From an uncultured Treponema sp. (lineage in GTDB: Bacteria; Spirochaetota; Spirochaetia; Treponematales; Treponemataceae): 12,859 bases of DNA. A model generated the notes under the pieces. The model searched no databases, was not told the DNA's origin, and saw only the letters and a program-made list of their open reading frames with translations. Position numbers and translations under genes: made by a program. The stretch lies in NCBI GenBank assembly GCA_937890485.1, contig CALBXN010000112.1, forward strand, positions 1 to 12,859. Reading direction: 5' to 3'. This document shows, one piece after another, positions 1-4,803 of the stretch (position 1 is its first letter; every line of letters begins with the position of its first letter).

Positions 1-1098
1 ATAGTTAATAAAGTCCCAAACGATAAGGAAGTAACCAGAAAATCCCATGCTAAAAATGATGCCTAATTCGTATTCGGCACGTTGGCGAATTTCATCAGTA
101 ATTTCTTTGTATCGTTTTTCAAGTCCTGTGTAAACAAGATGTCGTACATAATCGTCTTGAGTTTTAAATTCTGGTGGAATTTGATAAACCGGTAGACAAT
201 CTTTTAATTCTTGAGTTTTGAACTGTGGAATTTTACAATTACACATATCAGCAATTTTTTTTGTATTAGAAATCATTTCTGGATAATCTGGAAAAAGACT
301 AGCCATTTCTGCTTCAGATTTTATATAAAATTGGTCGTTTTCAAACTTCATTCTGTCTGTATCTGATAATAGTTTTTTTGTCCCGATACAGACTAAAACA
401 TCTTGTGCTTTTGCATCTTCTTGTTTTGCGTAGTGAACATCGTTTGTAACAACCATTGGAACTTCCATTCTCTTGGCAATTTCCAAAAGTTTTGGGATAA
501 GACGCCTGTCATCATCTAAGTTGTGGTCTTGAAATTCTATAAAATAATTTTCTTTTCCAAAGGTGTCTTGATACCACTTAATAACTTCTTCTGCTTCTTT
601 ATCTTTTCCTGCTAACAATTTTTGAGGAAGTTCCCCAGCCAAACAAGCTGAAAGACAAATCAATCCTTTGGAATGTTTTTTTAATAATTCTCTATCGGCA
701 CGAGGCTTGTAATAATATCCATTTGTGTTTGCCTCTGAAACAATCCAAGAAAGATTTTTATATCCATCTTCATCTTTTGCTAACAAAATAAGGTGATAGT
801 ATTTTGAACCTTCTGGAGTTCCTTCTTTGTCTTCTTTTTTTCCTGCGGCCATGTAAATTTCACAACCGATGATAGGTTTGATTCCATTTTCGTTGCAAAT
901 GCGTTCAAAGTTCAAAACTCCAAACATATTTCCGTGGTCAGTTAAAGCAAGAGCTTTAAATCCTAATTCTTTTGCACGAGTAACCAAAGTTGTAATTTTG
1001 GAAGCACCATCAAGAAGGGAATAGTCAGAGTGTACATGAAGATGTACAAAATCTGAATGAGGTTCTTGAATTTCTTGAATATTTTCTGTTTCAGCCAT
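1..1098 (-). CDS. dnaE: DNA polymerase III subunit alpha, N-terminal part (cut by window edge)
   Basis: This is the catalytic subunit of the replicative DNA polymerase, acting at the fork with the beta clamp. I translated it by hand: 366 codons run open from ATG (1098-1096) to the left edge. The PHP domain fills about residues 17-230, with HLHVHSDYSLLDG (19-31), TDHGN (53-57), CEIYM (79-83), SACLAGEL (150-157) and NDVHY (219-223). Residues H19, H21, D30, H55, E80, H102, C152, D220 and H222 lie where Thermus-type enzymes hold metals, so the PHP site looks intact. The last residues, GYFLIVWDFINY, directly precede the expected PGRGSGAGS polymerase motif, so the core lies outside the window. The gene starts 51 bases after the dehydrogenase stop, has no Shine-Dalgarno, and has TATAAT boxes just ahead of the ATG. 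The family call is very secure. Confidence 0.96.
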   Translation of the reverse strand, partial: MAETENIQEIQEPHSDFVHLHVHSDYSLLDGASKITTLVTRAKELGFKALALTDHGNMFGVLNFERICNENGIKPIIGCEIYMAAGKKEDKEGTPEGSKYYHLILLAKDEDGYKNLSWIVSEANTNGYYYKPRADRELLKKHSKGLICLSACLAGELPQKLLAGKDKEAEEVIKWYQDTFGKENYFIEFQDHNLDDDRRLIPKLLEIAKRMEVPMVVTNDVHYAKQEDAKAQDVLVCIGTKKLLSDTDRMKFENDQFYIKSEAEMASLFPDYPEMISNTKKIADMCNCKIPQFKTQELKDCLPVYQIPPEFKTQDDYVRHLVYTGLEKRYKEITDEIRQRAEYELGIIFSMGFSGYFLIVWDFINY

Positions 1099-1105
1099 GT
1101 TTACT

Positions 1106-1116
1106 ATTATATTATA
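1106..1116 (-). promoter_or_regulatory. Overlapping -10 boxes in front of dnaE
   Basis: Read on the minus strand, this is TATAATATAAT, two TATAAT hexamers sharing one base. The nearer one ends 7 bases before the dnaE ATG. No Shine-Dalgarno lies between, and I see no good -35. Transcription from the nearer box would start at or within a base or two of the ATG (leaderless); from the farther box the leader would be about 5 bases. The dehydrogenase upstream has the same 11-base string in the same place. Confidence 0.5.
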
Positions 1117-1149
1117 GAAATCCTATCATTTAAAGATGGAAGAAAAAAA

Positions 1150-2130
1150 TTATACAATATTTCTTTCTTTTCCTAAAAGAAAACTTTCTAGGTTTTTATA
1201 AATTTCTTGAAAAAGTCTTTGCCGAGTTTCTAAAGCAGCCCAAGCAATATGTGGCGTTATCAAACAATTTGGACAATTTAACAAAGGGTTGTCTTTTTTC
1301 ATAGGTTCAACTGAAACTACATCACAAGCAAAACCTGCAATTTGATTATTTTTCAAAGCAAAAGCCATGTCATCTTCATTTACGATTGGACCTCGGGCAG
1401 TATTTATTACTACGCAAGATTTTTTCATTTTTGAGATACTATCTTTATTGATAAGATTTTTTGTTTGTTCTGTTAGTGGACAATGTAAGGTGATAAAATC
1501 AGAATTTTTGCAAAGTTCTTCAAAACTTACAGCTTGAATTTCTGGAAATTCTTTTAGTTTTTCTGGACTTCTTGTAAAACAAATAACTTTCATTCCAAAA
1601 GCCGATGCGATTTTTGCACTTTGTTTTCCGATGGAACCAAATCCTACAATTCCTAATGTTTTTCCAAGTAATTCTGTTAAAGGTGCTTTCCAGTAGCAAA
1701 AATCTGGAGAATTTATCCACCCTCCAGAATGAACATCGTCGCTATGAAGTTTTACATGGTTTGTAAATTCTAAAATAAAAGAAAAAACTAATTGCGCAAC
1801 TCCAGCTGTGCTATAAGAAGGAACATTTGTAACAGTAATTCCTTTTTTGTGGGCGTAATCTAAATCTACAACATTTGTGCCTGTGGAACAAAGTCCAATG
1901 TATTTTAAATTAGGACATAAATCCATCACTTCTTTTGTGATTAAAACCTTATTTACAAGAATAATTTGAGAATCAGCAACTCGTGAAACAGTTTGATTTT
2001 CGTTAGTTCTTTCGTAAAAAATAACTTCATTTTTTGTACTAGCGATATTTTCTAAAACTGAAAAATCGATATCTTTTGAGATTTGATTTTGTGGACTTAA
2101 AGTATTTCCATCTAAAATTACAATTTTCAT
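1150..2130 (-). CDS. D-2-hydroxyacid dehydrogenase (glycerate/hydroxypyruvate reductase type)
   Basis: This is a 326-residue cytoplasmic oxidoreductase of the D-isomer-specific 2-hydroxyacid dehydrogenase family, interconverting a 2-keto acid and a D-2-hydroxy acid with a nicotinamide cofactor. The Rossmann glycine motif is GFGSIG (163-168). The catalytic triad is R246 (NTARGP), E275 (VEP) and H294 (TPHIAW); the PHIAW ending resembles hydroxypyruvate/glycerate dehydrogenases. After the second Rossmann strand the sequence is CFTRS (184-188), with Thr/Arg where NAD-dependent members have an acidic residue, so NADP(H) use is possible. I chose ATG 2130 because MKIVIL is the usual family start. 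The longer frame back to 2190 would translate the promoter region as 20 extra unrelated residues. It lies upstream of dnaE on the same strand. The exact substrate cannot be read from sequence. Confidence 0.9.
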   Translation of the reverse strand: MKIVILDGNTLSPQNQISKDIDFSVLENIASTKNEVIFYERTNENQTVSRVADSQIILVNKVLITKEVMDLCPNLKYIGLCSTGTNVVDLDYAHKKGITVTNVPSYSTAGVAQLVFSFILEFTNHVKLHSDDVHSGGWINSPDFCYWKAPLTELLGKTLGIVGFGSIGKQSAKIASAFGMKVICFTRSPEKLKEFPEIQAVSFEELCKNSDFITLHCPLTEQTKNLINKDSISKMKKSCVVINTARGPIVNEDDMAFALKNNQIAGFACDVVSVEPMKKDNPLLNCPNCLITPHIAWAALETRQRLFQEIYKNLESFLLGKERNIV

Positions 2131-2131
2131 A

Positions 2132-2145
2132 ATTATATTATAACA
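2132..2145 (-). promoter_or_regulatory. Extended -10 promoter touching the dehydrogenase start
   Basis: Minus-strand reading gives TGTTATAATATAAT: a full extended -10 (TG, one base, TATAAT at 2142-2137) followed by an overlapping second TATAAT. The first hexamer ends 6 bases before the ATG at 2130. There is no Shine-Dalgarno and no clear -35, which fits an extended -10 promoter. The predicted transcript begins at the start codon. Confidence 0.55.
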
Positions 2146-2205
2146 GAATTTTGATAAAAAAAATTGAAAAATTGATAAATTTTTGTACAACGCTTGTATT
2201 TTTTA

Positions 2206-2214
2206 TGTTATATT
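2206..2214 (+). promoter_or_regulatory. Extended -10 promoter for the coiled-coil gene
   Basis: TGTTATATT is an extended -10 (TG, one base, TATATT at 2209-2214). A TTGTAC at 2183-2188 could be a -35, but its 20-base spacing is long. Transcription would begin near 2221, giving a leader of about 87 bases that contains the hairpin at 2256-2293. This promoter is divergent from the dehydrogenase promoter about 65 bases away. Confidence 0.45.
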
Positions 2215-2255
2215 GTATGTAGAGAAGATTTTTATTTTTGCGAAATTGCATCTTA

Positions 2256-2293
2256 GAAGTTGTTCCAAAAACTGAAGTTTTTCTCACAACTTC
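2256..2293 (+). promoter_or_regulatory. Leader hairpin directly before the Shine-Dalgarno
   Basis: Outer arms GAAGTTGT (2256-2263) and ACAACTTC (2286-2293) pair perfectly. A 3-by-3 internal loop follows, then inner arms AAAAAC (2267-2272) and GTTTTT (2277-2282) close on a TGAA loop. The Shine-Dalgarno AGGAGA (2298-2303) begins only 4 bases after the hairpin, and the ATG follows at 2308. The hairpin leaves the ribosome site free, so it could stabilise the mRNA 5' end or act as a protein or RNA target. The role is inferred. Confidence 0.5.
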
Positions 2294-2307
2294 CAATAGG
2301 AGAAATT

Positions 2308-3465
2308 ATGGCTGCATCATTAAAACAACTTTCAGAATTAAAACAAATTTGTACCGAACAAAAGAAAAAAGCTCAAAGTATTCAAACTGAAATTGGATTT
2401 TCATTGTTATCACAGGGCGATTGTGGAATTTCAGAAAATGATTTAAATAAATATAATGAAAGCCTAGAAAAATCAAAGCAGAACGATTTATTAGCAGAAG
2501 AAGTAAAATCTAAATCCTTAGAAATAGAAAATATACAAGAAGAACTTTTAGCAACAAAAAAACAGTTGGAAGAATCCCTAGCTAAACAAAACCAAGAATT
2601 TATAGAATTGGCAGAGGTTTTATATGCAAATTACAGAGATTCTTACGCTGAATTTTTTAAAACATTCCATGATGAAATTACTGAATTAAACAACAAACTT
2701 CAAGGTTTAGAAAGCCAATCTGAAGTGTTGAAATCTCAAATTGAAACACAAGGCTTTTTTGGAAAATTAGTAAATCAAGTAAAATTAACTTCTAGTGCAA
2801 GCTCTGTAAATTCAGCTAAAAAGAAGAAAGAATCTGTTTTACAAAAAGCAGGAAGTTTGGTAGTTTCTCAAGGAAAAATTGATTTTATTCGTTCTCAAGA
2901 AAATCTTGAATATTCAATTTTGACTGTTTTAGATAAAGTTCAAAATTCACAATTTGTTGTTGATGAAATTTTGCAAAAGCAAAAAAATTTAACTTCTACA
3001 GAAAAAACTTTAAAAGATGAATTTGCAAAAATTGCCGAAGGTGCAAATCTTAAAGCAAAATTATCAAATCTTGAAAAAAATAACGAACTTCAGCAACAAA
3101 CACGAAGTAAAATTGCTCTTTCTGTGGGAGAAGAATTTTCAAAAAAATATATTTCAGATAAGGGCGAAAAATTTGACGGTTACGATTCTGTGGTTCAAAA
3201 TTTTCCTGCCTTTGTGGATTTGGCAGAATCCTTTGATGCAATTTCAAAAGCAGAAATTCAACTTGAAATTTATCAAACGGAATCTGATATAGAATCTTGT
3301 GTTTCTAGAATTTACAATATGCAACAAACAATCATTTCTAATGAAAAGAAAATTGAAACTTTGAAGTCAAATAACACTCAACTTGCTGAAAAAATCACAA
3401 GTGAAGGGGATTTAAAAGATTCTTTATTGCGTAAAAAATCCGAATTAGAGCAAAAACTCCAATAA
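2308..3465 (+). CDS. Coiled-coil protein of unknown function
   Basis: This is a 385-residue, Lys/Glu/Gln/Ser-rich protein with no family I recognise. Heptad-like helices cover about residues 30-150 and again about 240-285 and 325-385, separated by a less regular region with a GFFGKLVNQVK stretch (about 151-161). There is no signal peptide or membrane segment, so it is probably cytoplasmic and structural or scaffold-like. I set the start at ATG 2308 because it is preceded by AGGAGA at 4 bases' distance. A TTG start at 2260 would place the leader hairpin inside the coding region and add 16 residues unlike the rest. Its last 40 bases are part of a 49-bp sequence repeated after the next gene. No clear terminator follows it. 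Confidence 0.8.
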   Translation: MAASLKQLSELKQICTEQKKKAQSIQTEIGFSLLSQGDCGISENDLNKYNESLEKSKQNDLLAEEVKSKSLEIENIQEELLATKKQLEESLAKQNQEFIELAEVLYANYRDSYAEFFKTFHDEITELNNKLQGLESQSEVLKSQIETQGFFGKLVNQVKLTSSASSVNSAKKKKESVLQKAGSLVVSQGKIDFIRSQENLEYSILTVLDKVQNSQFVVDEILQKQKNLTSTEKTLKDEFAKIAEGANLKAKLSNLEKNNELQQQTRSKIALSVGEEFSKKYISDKGEKFDGYDSVVQNFPAFVDLAESFDAISKAEIQLEIYQTESDIESCVSRIYNMQQTIISNEKKIETLKSNNTQLAEKITSEGDLKDSLLRKKSELEQKLQ

Positions 3466-3474
3466 GTTAAGTTT
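3426..3474 (+). repeat. 49-bp direct repeat, copy 1 (3' end of the coiled-coil gene)
   Basis: These 49 bases are identical to 3787-3835, at an offset of 361. They cover the last codons and stop of the coiled-coil gene (ending SELEQKLQ) plus 9 bases beyond. The match stops sharply at both ends (3425 T versus A; 3475 T versus C). In this copy the sequence is coding and in frame. Confidence 0.97.
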
Positions 3475-3492
3475 TGTTTGTGATGGTGAAAT

Positions 3493-3795
3493 ATGTATAT
3501 AAAAGATGATGTTTGTTACGCAGGTGAATTAGTTCCTAATATAGAGGTTTCTTCGATAAAAGTATTAGAAGATGGTATGATGCTAATTCATTTTAATACA
3601 GGTGAAACAAGGCTTTTTGATGTTACATCATTAGTTGAAAAAGGTTCAGTTTTTTTACCTCTAAAAGATGAATGTAATAGAAAAACTGCAAAAGTTACTC
3701 ATGGATTTGTTTCTTGGCTGGATGGTCAAATTGATATTGCACCAGAAACGATGTACATGGAAAGTTATAAATACACAAAAGACGAAATTGCGTAA
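3493..3795 (+). CDS. DUF2442-type small protein, probably inserted
   Basis: This is a 100-residue protein resembling the DUF2442 family. It has a beta-strand region VLEDGMMLIHFNTGETRLFD (24-43), then VFLPLKD (53-59), and the typical ending DGQIDIAPETMY (77-88). Members often stand beside a DUF4160 partner in toxin-antitoxin-like pairs; none is present here, so it is an orphan. The ribosome site is poor (GATGGTG before the ATG), and no promoter is visible in the 27 bases after the coiled-coil stop, so it probably depends on read-through. The final codons ATT GCG TAA come from the second 49-bp repeat copy, so its stop was supplied by the duplicated sequence. The family call is moderate and the function is unknown. 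Confidence 0.75.
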   Translation: MYIKDDVCYAGELVPNIEVSSIKVLEDGMMLIHFNTGETRLFDVTSLVEKGSVFLPLKDECNRKTAKVTHGFVSWLDGQIDIAPETMYMESYKYTKDEIA

Positions 3796-3835
3796 AAAAT
3801 CCGAATTAGAGCAAAAACTCCAATAAGTTAAGTTT
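3787..3835 (+). repeat. 49-bp direct repeat, copy 2 (after the DUF2442 gene)
   Basis: This is a perfect second copy of 3426-3474. Here the first nine bases encode the last two residues and stop of the DUF2442 gene in a different reading frame; the rest is a non-coding copy of the coiled-coil gene tail, including its stop. With copy 1 it brackets a unique 312-base segment (3475-3786). The absence of any divergence points to a recent event. Confidence 0.97.
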
Positions 3836-3908
3836 CTCTATTATAATTAGCTCTTGAAATTTTTTTTATTTTTCTCAAAAAAATATAGTTATTTTGCATT
3901 ATTTTTCG

Positions 3909-3938
3909 TTGACTTTGCCTATAATAATATGCGATAAG
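3909..3938 (+). promoter_or_regulatory. Candidate promoter of the lipoprotein gene
   Basis: TTGACT (3909-3914) is a good -35. Eighteen bases later comes TGC-GATAAG, a TG-extended -10 with hexamer at 3933-3938 that matches TATAAT at four of six positions. A perfect TATAAT at 3920-3925 is the alternative -10, but it has no well-spaced -35. Either would give a leader of roughly 45-57 bases. Another TATAAT lies at 3842-3847 without partners. Confidence 0.45.
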
Positions 3939-3951
3939 TAAGCATTATTAT
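3921..3951 (+). repeat. Imperfect inverted repeat at the lipoprotein promoter
   Basis: ATAATAATATGC (3921-3932) and GCATTATTAT (3942-3951) are inverted copies apart from a 2-base bulge, around a 9-base spacer. The dyad overlaps the predicted -10 and start point, so it could be an operator. It is AT-rich, so chance is a real alternative. Confidence 0.35.
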
Positions 3952-3953
3952 GT

Positions 3954-3974
3954 AAAGTTTGTGTTGCAAACTTT
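3954..3974 (+). promoter_or_regulatory. Leader hairpin directly before the lipoprotein Shine-Dalgarno
   Basis: AAAGTTTG (3954-3961) pairs perfectly with CAAACTTT (3967-3974) around the 5-base loop TGTTG. The strong ribosome site AGGAGG (3978-3983) starts 4 bases later and the GTG start is at 3989. The layout and even the arm sequence resemble the hairpin at 2256-2293. Confidence 0.5.
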
Positions 3975-3988
3975 TATAGGAGGAAAAA

Positions 3989-4672
3989 GTGAATAAAATT
4001 ATCAAGGGATTATTTTATTTAAGTGTGGTGATGTTGTTAGTTTCTTGTGCTACAACTCGTTTTGAGCCAAAAAATGATGGACGTTCATCATTGGTTGTCG
4101 GTCGTCTTACTGCAAAGGCAAGTGGATTTGAGTATGATGGGGATATAAATTTTAACAGAAATTATACTATGGGAACTCAGCTTACTTTAAAAGAAGTTCG
4201 AACTGGAAAAACTTATGAAGCAAAAACTATTCGACGTGATGGATTATTTGTTTTTGGAAATTTAAATCCAAGCGAAAAGTATTATTTATATCAAATAAAA
4301 TATAATATTGAACAAAGTAATGGCTGGAAAGGTTGGATTACATCAACTTATAAGCCTAATAGTTTTCCGGTAAGTGTAAAACCTGATTCTGTAGTTATAT
4401 TGGGAAATTTTAATTGTACAATTACTGAGGTTGCAGGAAAAATAAAAACAAATCTTATTGATAGAGATATTCCAACAGATGTAAGGTATTCTTTTATGGA
4501 TCTTTACCCAGAAAGTGAATGGCTTTCAAAAAATTGGTATTATAAAAATGGTTTAATGCCTAAAGTGTATTCTGTAACTGGTGAAGAAAGTCAAATTGAA
4601 TATGAACAACCTTTTGAAGATGTTAACCAAGAAGAATACGACGATTTCTTGGAAGAACTTATGGGAGAATAA
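3989..4672 (+). CDS. Lipoprotein of unknown function
   Basis: This is a 227-residue exported lipoprotein. It has a Lys-containing N-region, hydrophobic residues about 8-19 and the lipobox LVSC with lipidated Cys20, followed by ATTRFEP. The body is rich in beta-strand-like alternation (about 35-150) with many Tyr, Asn and Gly, suggesting a beta-sandwich fold. The C-terminus is very acidic (EEYDDFLEEL). I do not recognise the family. The start is GTG at 3989, fixed by AGGAGG five bases upstream and by the signal peptide beginning at once. It has its own promoter region and leader hairpin, and no clear terminator follows. The localisation (membrane-anchored, periplasmic or surface) is inferred from the lipobox; the function is unknown. 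Confidence 0.85.
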   Translation: MNKIIKGLFYLSVVMLLVSCATTRFEPKNDGRSSLVVGRLTAKASGFEYDGDINFNRNYTMGTQLTLKEVRTGKTYEAKTIRRDGLFVFGNLNPSEKYYLYQIKYNIEQSNGWKGWITSTYKPNSFPVSVKPDSVVILGNFNCTITEVAGKIKTNLIDRDIPTDVRYSFMDLYPESEWLSKNWYYKNGLMPKVYSVTGEESQIEYEQPFEDVNQEEYDDFLEELMGE

Positions 4673-4736
4673 ATCTCTACAGAATTTTGAAAACTTCTTT
4701 CGTTCTGGTAATAAATGGGAAAAAAAGTGTTCTCTT

Positions 4737-4766
4737 GTATCAATTCATCAAGTATCAATTTATCTG
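4737..4766 (+). repeat. Two 15-base tandem repeats upstream of parE
   Basis: GTATCAATTCATCAA (4737-4751) is followed at once by GTATCAATTTATCTG (4752-4766). The first 9 bases are identical and 12 of the first 13 match. The pair ends about 20 bases before the extended -10 box of parE, over the region where a -35 or regulator would sit, so it is a candidate binding site. Confidence 0.4.
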
Positions 4767-4786
4767 TTTATTTTTTTCTATATATA

Positions 4787-4795
4787 TGATATAAT
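4787..4795 (+). promoter_or_regulatory. Extended -10 promoter of the parE-parC run
   Basis: TGATATAAT is a perfect extended -10 (TG, one base, TATAAT at 4790-4795). The parE ATG comes 8 bases after it, with no Shine-Dalgarno between, so the transcript is predicted to start at or next to the ATG. No convincing -35 is seen. Confidence 0.55.
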
Positions 4796-4803
4796 CCTTT
4801 GTT

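Noticed and set aside
2131..2190. Upstream extension of the dehydrogenase to 2190
   Set aside because: The 20 added residues have no family similarity and are translated from the TATAAT promoter region; MKIVIL at 2130 is the usual family start.
2260..2307. TTG start at 2260 for the coiled-coil gene
   Set aside because: It would place the leader hairpin and AGGAGA site inside the coding region; ATG 2308 has a well-spaced ribosome site.
4666..4682. GAGA/TCTC stem after the lipoprotein stop as a terminator
   Set aside because: Only 4 base pairs with no T-run; too weak to call.
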